From Bradyrhizobium sp. CB1650 (GTDB taxonomy: Bacteria; Pseudomonadota; Alphaproteobacteria; Rhizobiales; Xanthobacteraceae), in NCBI RefSeq assembly GCF_029761915.1, contig NZ_CP121695.1, positions 7,221,501-7,285,500 on the forward strand: a stretch of DNA of 64,000 nt. The letters run 5' to 3'. This document shows positions 54,891 through 63,102 of this stretch, piece by piece (positions within the stretch are counted from its first letter, which is position 1; each line of letters starts with the position of its first letter). The notes under the pieces were generated by a model. That model saw only the letters and a program-made list of their open reading frames with translations. It was not told where the DNA came from and searched no databases. Both the position numbers and the translations under genes were made by a program.

Positions 54891-55781
54891 ATGATGAAAA
54901 TCGAGAAAGCTCCGGTCCCCCTGATCGTCCCGAACCCGGACGATCCGCGCCTGACCCAGAGCGTGACCGGGACCGATCAAGCCGGCGCCAAGGTCGAGAT
55001 CAAGGTGCCGATGGAGCGGCCGCTGACGCTCTACCTGAATTCCCAGGAAATCGTCACGATGATGACGATCGGCGATTACCCCGAGTATCTGGCGCTGGGA
55101 TATCTGCTCAACCAGAACATGCTGAAGTATGACGACGAGGTCACCGAGGTCGAATACGACGATGACCTCCAGGTCGTCGTCGTGCGCACCACACATCACA
55201 CCAATTTCGAGGCCAAGCTGAAGAAACGCACGCAGACCTCTGGCTGTGCGCAGGGCACCGCCTTCGGCGATCTGATGGAGGCGGTCGAGAGCGTTGCGCT
55301 GCCGAAGGCCGAGCTGCGCACCTCCTGGCTCTACCAGATGACGCAGACGATCAACACCATGCCCTCGCTCTATCTCGAGGCCGGCGCGATCCACGGCTGC
55401 GTGCTGTGCAAGGAGGGCGCCCCGCTCTGCTACACCGAGGATGTCGGCCGCCACAACGCCGTCGACAAGATCGCGGGCTGGATGTACCGCCACGGCGTCG
55501 ATGCATCCGACAAGATCCTCTACACCACCGGACGGCTCACCTCGGAAATGGTGATCAAGACCGTGCGCATGGGAATTCCGATCCTGGTGTCGCGCTCCGG
55601 CTTCACCGCCTGGGGCGTCGATCTCGCGCGGCAGGTCGGGCTGACTTTGGTCGGCCGCACGCGCGGAAAACGCTTCATCGCGCTGTCGGGCGTAGAGCGC
55701 ATCGTCTACGACCAGAACCTCGCTTATGTCGAGGAGGAGTCGGCCAAGCACAAGCGCAAGGGTGAAGCCGGTGACGACTAA
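54891..55781 (+). CDS. fdhD: Formate dehydrogenase accessory sulfurtransferase FdhD
   Basis: Transfers sulfur to the bis-MGD cofactor and is required for formate dehydrogenase activity. The 296-residue protein has the family blocks [24 protein letters not shown] (about residues 46-69), [16 protein letters not shown] (about 181-196) and [10 protein letters not shown]...RSGFTAWGV. The usual CxxC loop (CGVCG in E. coli) is replaced by SGCAQGT with one cysteine (about 118-124). An added C-x2-C-x6-C pattern ([11 protein letters not shown], about 168-178) precedes the DxGRHN block. It is divergent from mobB and overlaps mobA. Confidence 0.93.
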   Translation: MMKIEKAPVPLIVPNPDDPRLTQSVTGTDQAGAKVEIKVPMERPLTLYLNSQEIVTMMTIGDYPEYLALGYLLNQNMLKYDDEVTEVEYDDDLQVVVVRTTHHTNFEAKLKKRTQTSGCAQGTAFGDLMEAVESVALPKAELRTSWLYQMTQTINTMPSLYLEAGAIHGCVLCKEGAPLCYTEDVGRHNAVDKIAGWMYRHGVDASDKILYTTGRLTSEMVIKTVRMGIPILVSRSGFTAWGVDLARQVGLTLVGRTRGKRFIALSGVERIVYDQNLAYVEEESAKHKRKGEAGDD

Positions 55782-56403
55782 GGTTCCGCTCACACAGGGC
55801 GTGCTGCTTGCCGGCGGCCTGGCGCGGCGCATGGGCGGCGGCGACAAGCCGATGCGCACGATCGGCGGCCGCACCATTCTGGAGCGCGTGATCGCACGTC
55901 TTTCGCCACAATGCGAAGGGCTGATCCTCAACGCCAATGGCGACCCGGCGCGCTTCGCCGCGTTCGGCTTGCAGGTCGTCGCCGACGACGTGCCCGGTTT
56001 TCCCGGCCCGCTCGCCGGCATCCTCGCCGCGCTCGACTGGACTGCGGCGAACCGGCGCGAGATCGAATGGGTGCTCAGCGCCGCCGGCGACTGCCCGTTC
56101 CTGCCGCGCGATCTCGTCGCGCGCCTGCATGAGGGGCGCGAACGAGACAACGCGCAGCTCGCGGTCGCGGCGTCGGGCGACCAGTCGCACCCGGTGATCG
56201 GGCTGTGGCCCGTGGACTTGCGCGAGGAGCTGCGTCATGCGCTCATCGTCGAAGACCTCCGCAAGATCGACCGCTGGACTGCGCGCTATCCGCTCGCAAC
56301 CGTGACATGGCCGATCGAACCGCTCGATCCGTTCTTCAATGCCAACACGGTCGAGGACATTTCGGAGGCCGAGCGGCTGGCCGCGCTTGATGCGACGCCC
56401 TAG
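55771..56403 (+). CDS. mobA: Molybdenum cofactor guanylyltransferase MobA
   Basis: Attaches GMP to molybdopterin to form the guanine dinucleotide cofactor. The 210-residue protein has the nucleotidyltransferase start [19 protein letters not shown] (about residues 7-25), [10 protein letters not shown] with the metal-binding Asp, and a C-terminal [13 protein letters not shown] chose GTG 55771, preceded by AAGGGTGA. It overlaps the fdhD stop by eleven bases. GTG 55762 is an alternative. fdhD and mobA clearly form one transcription unit. Confidence 0.92.
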   Translation: MTTKVPLTQGVLLAGGLARRMGGGDKPMRTIGGRTILERVIARLSPQCEGLILNANGDPARFAAFGLQVVADDVPGFPGPLAGILAALDWTAANRREIEWVLSAAGDCPFLPRDLVARLHEGRERDNAQLAVAASGDQSHPVIGLWPVDLREELRHALIVEDLRKIDRWTARYPLATVTWPIEPLDPFFNANTVEDISEAERLAALDATP

Positions 56404-56444
56404 CTGGGCGAGGCTGGGGAGCGTAGGCGCAAACGCGAACAGGA

Positions 56445-57572
56445 TCACGCCGCCAGCGACACGGTCCAGGCGTCGTAGCCGTAGACCCAGCTCGCATCGG
56501 TCCGCTCCTTCAGCCAGATATTGGCGCGCGAGGTCTCCTGTACCCGCGCCGTCCGCTGCTTGCGCGTCGCCTCGAAGCGGCGGAATGCATCTGCAACGCC
56601 ATCGCGGTCGACGCCGTCGAGGCAGCGCGACAGCACGGCGGCGTCCTCGATCGCCATCGCCGCGCCTTGCGCCATATAGGGCGTCATCGGATGGCAGGCG
56701 TCGCCGAGCAACGTCACCTTGCCATCCGCCCAGCGATCCAGCGCGTCACGATCCATGATCGCCCATTTGTGGACGTCGGGACACGCATCGAGCACCTGTC
56801 CGACCTGCGGATGAAAGCCCGCGAACGATGCGCGCAGGTCGCGCACGTCGCCCTTCGCCGACCAGGATTCGATACGGAAGTCCGGCTCGGGCTGGCTGGT
56901 CACCAAATAGACTTCGCTGCGGTCGGGCTTGACGTAGTAGATGACGATGTGGCGGTCCTCACCCCACCATTTGGTGCAGTCGTCAATCCGGTTGCCACCG
57001 AGCAGCGCGGCCGGATAGGTTGTGCGATAGGCGATACGGCCGGTGAACCTGACCGGCGCGGTGTCGAACAGGATGTCGCGCACCACCGAATGCACGCCGT
57101 CCGCGCCGACCACGGCATCGGCAACCGTGCTCGTACCGTCAGCAAAGGTCAGGCGAACTCCCTCGCCGGTCTCGTCGAGACCGACGAGCTTGTGGTTGAG
57201 TCTCACGCACTCGTCAGGCACCACGCTCGCCAGCGCCGCATGCAAATCGCCGCGATGGGCGAGCAGATAAGGCGCGCCGAACTTCTGCTCCGCGCTCTCG
57301 CCGAAGATCATGTCGAACTTGACGTCGCCGGTCCGCCAGTCCCTGTTGTTCCAGGAGCGCGGATAGAAGGACTGGCCGCGCATCCGCGCCTCCAGGCCGA
57401 GCAGCCGCAACACCTTCATGGCGTTGCAACCGATCTGGATGCCGGCGCCAATGCGGGCGAATTGGGAGGCCTGTTCGTAGACCGTGACGTTGATGCCGAT
57501 GCGCCTTAGCGCCGCGGCGGTTGCAAGACCACCCATGCCGGCGCCGACGATCGCAACCCAAAGCGGCCTCGC
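56445..57572 (-). CDS. FAD-dependent monooxygenase, 6-hydroxynicotinate 3-monooxygenase-like
   Basis: A 375-residue class A flavoprotein hydroxylase. It has the FAD dinucleotide site VAIVGAGMGGLATAAALR (about residues 6-23), VGADGVHSVVRD, and LLGDACHPMTPYMAQGAAM (about 279-297). The blocks TKWWGEDRHIVIYYV and C-terminal ASWVYGYDAW closely recall NicC, which decarboxylatively hydroxylates 6-hydroxynicotinate. This recognition is from memory of NicC. GGGGGA precedes ATG 57572. It is the last gene of a minus-strand run beginning with tupB. NicC's substrate is made by a molybdenum hydroxylase in nicotinate degradation, but no such enzyme lies here. Confidence 0.8.
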   Translation of the reverse strand, partial: ARPLWVAIVGAGMGGLATAAALRRIGINVTVYEQASQFARIGAGIQIGCNAMKVLRLLGLEARMRGQSFYPRSWNNRDWRTGDVKFDMIFGESAEQKFGAPYLLAHRGDLHAALASVVPDECVRLNHKLVGLDETGEGVRLTFADGTSTVADAVVGADGVHSVVRDILFDTAPVRFTGRIAYRTTYPAALLGGNRIDDCTKWWGEDRHIVIYYVKPDRSEVYLVTSQPEPDFRIESWSAKGDVRDLRASFAGFHPQVGQVLDACPDVHKWAIMDRDALDRWADGKVTLLGDACHPMTPYMAQGAAMAIEDAAVLSRCLDGVDRDGVADAFRRFEATRKQRTARVQETSRANIWLKERTDASWVYGYDAWTVSLAA

Positions 57573-57625
57573 CATCGCGTCCCCCACCCTGTCTGCCGCG
57601 CGGCTCGAACCGCCGCGTCGTCGAT

Positions 57626-59575
57626 TCAAGCCGGCCGGAAGCCAGCTTGCTTCAGTGCCGCGCGGGCGTCGTCCGAGCCGAGCGCATCGAGAAAGGCCTG
57701 CACTGCCGGGCGCTGCTTGCGCGCTGTCACCAGCGCGAAATCATAATGCTCTTCCGCGAGCGGAATGAAACCGAGGCCGGAAGCATGGGCGACCGGCGCA
57801 ATGGTCATGCCCCAGTCGGCGCGGTGCTGCGCGACGGCGGCGGCAACGGCATTGTGCGAGCGCGGCTGGTTCCAATAGCCTTCCGGCCGCGCGCCGCCGA
57901 GCAAGCGGTCGATCAGGATGCGCGTTCCGGCGCCCTGGTTGCGATTGACCATGATGCAGGCGGGATCATTGAGCGCCTTGGCGACGGCCTCCTCGGCACC
58001 CAGGCCCTCGAAACGCCGATCGCCTTTCCGGAACACGATGCCTTGCATCCGCCGCCAGCCCGGCACGAGCTCGAGACCTTCGACGAGATAAGGCGTGTTG
58101 TAGGTCTCGCTCCTGTCGTCGAACAGATGGATCGGTGCGAGATCGCATTCGCCGCGCCGCGCCGCCGCGAGCCCGCCGAGGCTGCCGACCGCGATCGAAC
58201 GCACGCTGAACCCTGCGCGCGCCAACGGCGCGGTGACGAGATCAAGACCGGTGCAGTGGCTGCCGATGATGACGAGATCGGGCACACGGACATGCGGCGT
58301 GAACAGCGTCACCTCGGCCTCGGTCCCGGCCGGCATCTGGTCGGCGAGCGCATCGATCCGCAGGAAGCCGTCGGCCTGCGCGAACGAGGTGATCGCGCCG
58401 GAGCCCTTGCCGGAGGGATAGGCGATAAGCCCGTCCTTGCCCTCGACCAGCGAGACCATGACGAATTCGGTACGGCCGAGCTCTGAGGCAATGCGCACCG
58501 GCACGGTCGCGCTCACCCTGGCGTCGGAGCGCGGCGGCAGGCCGGCCATCTTGCGCAGCACCGGCACGATCATGTCGTGGAAGGTGAACATCGCCGAGGT
58601 CGGAAAGCCCGGCAGGATCACCACCGGCTTGCCGTCGCACACCGCAAGGCATAGCGGCTTGCCCGGCTTCAGCGCCACGCCATGCGCGATGATCCCGGGC
58701 TTGCCGAGCCGGCCGATGATGCGATGGGACAGATCCCCCGCTCCTTTCGACGTGCCGCCCGACAGCACCAGCATGTCGGCATCAGTGAGCGCACGGCGCA
58801 TCGCGGATTCGAGCTTCTCCTCGTCATCGGGAACAGCGCCGAGGAAGTCTGCCTCGCCGCCGTTCTCGTCGATCGCGGCCGCCACGATCGCGCCATTGGT
58901 GTCGTAGATCGCGGCGGGCGCGAGCGGCTGACCCGGCTGCACAAGCTCATCGCCGGTGGAGATGACGGCGACACGCGGCTTGCGCGCGGCGGTCACCTCG
59001 GCGATTCCGCAGGCTGCCAGCATGCCGATCTCGCGCGAGCCGATAATCGTGCCGGCGCGCAGAAGCGCCTCGCCGCGCGCGATGTCGGAGCCTGCATAGG
59101 ACACGAATTGGCCCGGCGAGGCGGCGCGACGGACATCGATCGCGCCCGATCGGGCCGGCTCGGTATGCTCAACCATGACGACGGCGTCGGCGCCACGCGG
59201 CAACGGGCCTCCGGTCGCGATCGGCGTGGCGGTTCCCCCCGCCACTTGCAAGATCGGCGCCGTGCCGCAGGCGATCGTCTCGCCGTTCAGCACGAGGCGC
59301 ACGGCTGCGCCCTCGCTCGCCGCGCCAAGGTCCGCCGAGCGCACGGCAAAACCGTCGACATTGGAACGGTCGAATGGCGGCACGTCGATCGGCGCCACGA
59401 CGTCTTCGGCCAGGGCCGCACCGAGCGCGTCGGCAAGCCTGCGCGTCTCGCGCGCGATCGCACGCGGGAACAACGCGGCTTCAAAGCGCGCCAGCGCATC
59501 CTCGCGCGACAGGATCTTGAGGAACTGCTCCTGCTCGAGCGCGCTGCGATCTTGCGACTGCGAGATGCCGGTCAT
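57626..59575 (-). CDS. MoeA-family protein fused to a periplasmic-binding-protein-like domain
   Basis: A 649-residue fusion. Residues 1 to about 415 are a MoeA molybdotransferase with PPFDRSNVDGFAV, VVMVEHTEP, ISTGDELVQPGQP, LSGGTSKGAGD and ILPGFPTSAMFTF. Residues about 430-645 form a PBP-like ligand domain starting LVIIGSHCTGLDL, with a hinge region and FVLVTARKQR-like end. Such fusions are known in archaea and anaerobes, often near tungstate genes. The extra domain may capture or sense molybdate or tungstate directly for insertion. It lies 13 bases downstream of another MoeA-like gene in the tup operon. Confidence 0.87.
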   Translation of the reverse strand: MTGISQSQDRSALEQEQFLKILSREDALARFEAALFPRAIARETRRLADALGAALAEDVVAPIDVPPFDRSNVDGFAVRSADLGAASEGAAVRLVLNGETIACGTAPILQVAGGTATPIATGGPLPRGADAVVMVEHTEPARSGAIDVRRAASPGQFVSYAGSDIARGEALLRAGTIIGSREIGMLAACGIAEVTAARKPRVAVISTGDELVQPGQPLAPAAIYDTNGAIVAAAIDENGGEADFLGAVPDDEEKLESAMRRALTDADMLVLSGGTSKGAGDLSHRIIGRLGKPGIIAHGVALKPGKPLCLAVCDGKPVVILPGFPTSAMFTFHDMIVPVLRKMAGLPPRSDARVSATVPVRIASELGRTEFVMVSLVEGKDGLIAYPSGKGSGAITSFAQADGFLRIDALADQMPAGTEAEVTLFTPHVRVPDLVIIGSHCTGLDLVTAPLARAGFSVRSIAVGSLGGLAAARRGECDLAPIHLFDDRSETYNTPYLVEGLELVPGWRRMQGIVFRKGDRRFEGLGAEEAVAKALNDPACIMVNRNQGAGTRILIDRLLGGARPEGYWNQPRSHNAVAAAVAQHRADWGMTIAPVAHASGLGFIPLAEEHYDFALVTARKQRPAVQAFLDALGSDDARAALKQAGFRPA

Positions 59576-59588
59576 GTCGGAACTCGTA

Positions 59589-60695
59589 TCATTCCCGCAT
59601 CAGATAGGCATCGACCGGCGTGCCCGCCGCAAATCCCTCGCTGCTGCCGGGAATGAGCAGCCATGCGTCCGCATCGGCGATCGCGCGCAACGGCCACTCA
59701 CCGACCGCGAGCGGCCGCCACCTTCCCTGCTCTTCCGCCAGCAATGCAATCTCGGCAATGCCGACACCGGATGCGATCTTGCGAGCGAGCGGCAAGATCA
59801 GCGGCCGGCGCGGACGCCGCGCGGACAATCGGTCGATGATCGGAAGCACGAGCGCGAGCCAGACGGCCAGCGCATGATCGGGCGCACCGGGCATGACGAC
59901 GACGGGGACTTTTCCGAGCCGCCCGACCGCAACAGTGCGTCCGGGCTGGAGCGCAAGACCATGGGCGATCACCTCGCCGCGCCGAGCCAGCGCCGTAACG
60001 GCTGCATCCCGGTGACCGACGCCGCTGCCGCCGATCGTCACGACGAGATCGCTGCTTGATGTATCGAGCGCATCGGCGATCGATGCTTCGTCGCGCGCGC
60101 GGGCCTCATGGTTGCTTACCTGCAGTCCCGCTGCACGCGCGATGTCGACGATCGTGAGCATCGTCGCCGTCGCACCTGGCACATTGACGATGCGCAGCCG
60201 CGGCCGCCGCACGCTCAGCCTGTCCACCCCAGTCATGCGCGCAAGCAGCAGATCGGCCACTCCGATCGGAGATCCCTCTGCGCAGGCAAGCGTGCGGTCG
60301 GCGACATCGCGTCCGGCGCGCCTTACGTTTTGGCCGGGCAGCCCTTCCGCCACCACCTGGGCAAGCGGCCCCGAGACGTCGACGGCGTCGGCGTCCAGCA
60401 CGCAGTCGCATCCCTCCGGCAGCGCATCGCCGGCCTCCATCCATTGCGGTGCGCTGACCAAAGGCAGAGGCGAATAGGAAGATGCGCCGACGAGATCGTT
60501 CGCGGCTAGCGCCCAACCATCTGCGGCGGCAACGTCACGAGGTGGATAGGCCGTCAGGAGCGGCATCCCCGCCGCGATACAGCCGCCCGCCTCGGCCAGC
60601 GGCAATTCGAGCGGCGCGTGCGGCTCGAGCCGGTCCAGCAGCGCGGTGAGCGCAGCATCGAGCGGCGTGAGCGATGGCGGCAGGCGCTGGGTCAT
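59589..60695 (-). CDS. Divergent MoeA-like molybdopterin-binding protein
   Basis: A 368-residue protein related to MoeA but altered in key blocks. The motif PPFxxSxxDG(Y/F)A of the other two copies reads PPRDVAAADGWAL. The active loop reads TIGGSGVGHRDAAV, keeping the aspartate. The glycine-proline loop reads VMPGAPDHALAVW. Length is about 40 residues below typical. It may bind molybdopterin or the adenylated intermediate without standard insertase activity, perhaps as a partner of the fused MoeA downstream. It sits 55 bases after tupA. Confidence 0.8.
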   Translation of the reverse strand: MTQRLPPSLTPLDAALTALLDRLEPHAPLELPLAEAGGCIAAGMPLLTAYPPRDVAAADGWALAANDLVGASSYSPLPLVSAPQWMEAGDALPEGCDCVLDADAVDVSGPLAQVVAEGLPGQNVRRAGRDVADRTLACAEGSPIGVADLLLARMTGVDRLSVRRPRLRIVNVPGATATMLTIVDIARAAGLQVSNHEARARDEASIADALDTSSSDLVVTIGGSGVGHRDAAVTALARRGEVIAHGLALQPGRTVAVGRLGKVPVVVMPGAPDHALAVWLALVLPIIDRLSARRPRRPLILPLARKIASGVGIAEIALLAEEQGRWRPLAVGEWPLRAIADADAWLLIPGSSEGFAAGTPVDAYLMRE

Positions 60696-60750
60696 GTGTC
60701 ATGGTGGACCATGCATCGAGCGGTTTTGCAACCGCTCCCGTCGCGCAAGG

Positions 60751-61584
60751 TCAACCGCCGCTCTTGTCGGCGTTGGGAAAGAACAATTGCTGGCCGTCGA
60801 TCTTGTAGCCGGCGATGGCGGCCTGGCCCTCCGGCGAGATCAGCCAATCGACGAAAGTCTGCCCCAGTTCCTTCTTCACGCCCGGATGCTTCTCGGGGTT
60901 TACCAAAATCACGCCGTACTGGTTGAACAGCCGCTTGTCGCCCTCGACAACGATGTCGAGATCGCCGCGGTTCTTGAAGGAGATCCAGGTGCCGCGGTCG
61001 GACAGCACATAGGCGTTCATCGCGCTCGCGGTGTTGAGCGCCGCGCCCATGCCCTGGCCGATCTCGCGATACCAGGGGCCCTTGGCGCTCGGGATGTCGA
61101 TGCCGGCAACGATCCAGAGCGCGAGCTCCGCCGCATGGGTGCCGGAGCGGTCGCCGCGCGAGACGAACGGGGCGCCCTTGGCCTCGATTGCCTTCAGCGC
61201 GGTGACGATGTCCTTGCCCTTCACGCCGGCGGGATCGCTCTTCGGCCCGATCAGCACGAAATCATTGTACATCACGTCGAACCGCTTCACGCCAAATCCG
61301 TCGGCGACGAAACGCTCCTCCTGAGGCTTGGCGTGCACGAACACGACGTCGGCGTCGCCACGGCGCGCGGTGTCGAGCGCCTGTCCGGTGCCCTGCGCGA
61401 TCACCTTCACGTCGATCCCGGTCTTGGCCTTGAAGATCGGCAGGAGATAGCCGAACAGGCCGGAATCCTGCGTCGACGTCGTCGAGGCCACGACGATGGA
61501 GCGGTCCTCGGCGGATGAGGCCCCAATGCTGGCTGCGAGGCCGCAGAGAAGTGCGAGGGCGACGGACAGGCGGCGAAAGGCCAT
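60751..61584 (-). CDS. tupA: Tungstate-type ABC transporter substrate-binding protein
   Basis: A periplasmic oxyanion-binding protein. The 277-residue precursor has a signal peptide (LSVALALLCGLAASIGASSAED). The mature start SIVVASTTSTQDSGLFGYLLP contains the TTTSTQDSGL-type motif of TupA, which distinguishes it from ModA. The later VSRGDRSGTHAAE is also typical. TupA proteins usually bind tungstate far more tightly than molybdate. GGAG precedes ATG 61584. The ATPase gene ends 15 bases upstream. Confidence 0.9.
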   Translation of the reverse strand: MAFRRLSVALALLCGLAASIGASSAEDRSIVVASTTSTQDSGLFGYLLPIFKAKTGIDVKVIAQGTGQALDTARRGDADVVFVHAKPQEERFVADGFGVKRFDVMYNDFVLIGPKSDPAGVKGKDIVTALKAIEAKGAPFVSRGDRSGTHAAELALWIVAGIDIPSAKGPWYREIGQGMGAALNTASAMNAYVLSDRGTWISFKNRGDLDIVVEGDKRLFNQYGVILVNPEKHPGVKKELGQTFVDWLISPEGQAAIAGYKIDGQQLFFPNADKSGG

Positions 61585-61599
61585 GAGTGTGCTCCGATT

Positions 61600-62328
61600 T
61601 CAAACCACGAGATCGCCGCGCAGGAAGGCGCGGGCCTCCGGCGTCGACGGACGATCGAGGAAGTCGTTGGTCGCGGCCCGTTCGCACAGCGTCCCGCGCG
61701 CAAGGAAGATCACCTCGCCCGCAAGCCGCCGCACCTGGCCGAGATCGTGCGACGCCATCACGATCTTGATGCCCGATTGCGCCGCGCTCATGACGATCTC
61801 TTCCACCGCGCGCGTCGCGGCGGGGTCGAGATTGGCGGTCGGCTCGTCCAGCAGCAGGATCTCGGGATCGCGCGCGAGCGCGCGTGCCAGCGCCAGCCGC
61901 TGCTGCTCCCCGCCCGAGAGAAGCCGTGCCGGGCGGTGCGCGAGATCGGCAAGTCCGACGCGTTGCAGCAAAGCCTGCGCACGCGCGGCGCGCTGCGACC
62001 GCGGCGTGCCGGCCTGCGCGAGGGCGTAGGTGACGTTGCCCGAAGCCGCGCGCCGCAACATCACCGGCCGCTGAAACACGAAGGCGCGGCGCGTCGGTGC
62101 CGGATCGGTGCGGCCACCCCAGGTGATGCGGCCGCTTGTCGGCGCACTCAGGCCCATGCAGAGGCGAAGAAAACTGGACTTGCCGGCCCCATTTGGACCG
62201 ACGATCAGGCACGGCGCGCCCGGCGCAATCGTCAGGCTGATGCCGTAGAGACGTGTGGTCGCACCGGCCTGCAGCGAGACGTCGTCGAGAACCAGGGGAA
62301 GATCGCTCACCGGCGCGCGCATGATCAT
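61600..62328 (-). CDS. tupC: Tungstate-type ABC transporter ATP-binding protein
   Basis: A 242-residue ABC ATPase with Walker A GPNGAGKSS (about residues 44-52), signature LLSGGEQQR (about 138-146) and Walker B LLLDEPT (about 160-166). It energises the TupB permease for oxyanion import. ATG 62328 overlaps the tupB stop by four bases, so translation is coupled. The protein has no C-terminal MOP (TOBE) domain, unlike ModC, which agrees with a TupC assignment. Confidence 0.9.
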   Translation of the reverse strand: MIMRAPVSDLPLVLDDVSLQAGATTRLYGISLTIAPGAPCLIVGPNGAGKSSFLRLCMGLSAPTSGRITWGGRTDPAPTRRAFVFQRPVMLRRAASGNVTYALAQAGTPRSQRAARAQALLQRVGLADLAHRPARLLSGGEQQRLALARALARDPEILLLDEPTANLDPAATRAVEEIVMSAAQSGIKIVMASHDLGQVRRLAGEVIFLARGTLCERAATNDFLDRPSTPEARAFLRGDLVV

Positions 62329-63017
62329 CCCGTCGACCGTTGCGACCAGACGCGCGTGCCCCAGGCGGCAGCGTTGATGGCAAGCACCAGCACGATCAGC
62401 ACCGCGCCCAATCCCATCGCGAGCGGCAGGTTGCCCTTGGACGTTTCAAGCGCCACCGTGGTCGTCATCGTGCGGGTAAAGCCGTCGATATTGCCGCCCA
62501 CGATCATGACCGCGCCGACCTCCGCCGCGGCACGGCCGAAACCGGCGAGCAGCGCGGTGATCAGGCTGAAGCGCGCGTCCCACAGCAGCGTTGTCATGCC
62601 GCCGATCGGTCCGACGTTCATGGCGCTGAGCTCGTCGCGATATTCGGCCCAGAGGTCCTCGATCGTCTGCCGCGTCAGCGCGGCGATGATGGGCAGGATC
62701 AGCACCGTCTGCGCCACCACCATCGCCGCCGGGGTGAACAGGATGCCGAAGGCGCCGAGCGGCCCCGAACGCGACAGCAGGAGATAGAGCGCGAGGCCGA
62801 CCACGACCGGCGGCAGGCCCATCATTGCATTGAGCAGCACCACCAGCACCTGCCGCCCCGGAAAGCGCGTGAGCGCCAGTAACGCACCCATGGGCATGCC
62901 GATGACGGCCGCCAGCGCGATGGCCGCAAGGCTCACGCCAAGGGAGAGCCGTACGATCGCGAACAGGGCCGGATCGCCGGCCAGGATGAGTTGCAAAGCA
63001 CTGAGATGATCGGGCAT
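62325..63017 (-). CDS. tupB: Tungstate-type ABC transporter permease
   Basis: A 230-residue inner-membrane permease with about five membrane segments and the EAA-like loop SAMNVGPIGGMTTLLWDARFSLITALLAGFGRAAAEVGAVMIVGGN (about residues 127-172). The AAAEVGA part and the final NIDGFTRTMTTTVALETSKGNL are characteristic of TupB. It is the first gene of the operon tupB-tupC-tupA-moeA-like-moeA/PBP-monooxygenase and is divergent from the regulator at 63103. Confidence 0.92.
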   Translation of the reverse strand: MPDHLSALQLILAGDPALFAIVRLSLGVSLAAIALAAVIGMPMGALLALTRFPGRQVLVVLLNAMMGLPPVVVGLALYLLLSRSGPLGAFGILFTPAAMVVAQTVLILPIIAALTRQTIEDLWAEYRDELSAMNVGPIGGMTTLLWDARFSLITALLAGFGRAAAEVGAVMIVGGNIDGFTRTMTTTVALETSKGNLPLAMGLGAVLIVLVLAINAAAWGTRVWSQRSTG

Positions 63018-63102
63018 GGTTCCACCGGACCCATTGATCTGCAGAAATTCCAGCCTGCGTCAAATGCCAAAAAAGAATCAAGAGTTTGCTTAGGAATGCA
63101 GA
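63018..63102. promoter_or_regulatory. Divergent control region between tupB operon and HTH-PBP regulator
   Basis: Only 85 bases separate the two start codons, so both promoters must lie here. CTGCA-GAA-ATTCC (63039-63051) and GGAAT-GCAG (63093-63101) form a spaced, imperfect inverted repeat across it, with an AT-rich centre near 63065-63090. AGGA eight bases before ATG 63103 is the regulator's ribosome binding site. Confidence 0.5.
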
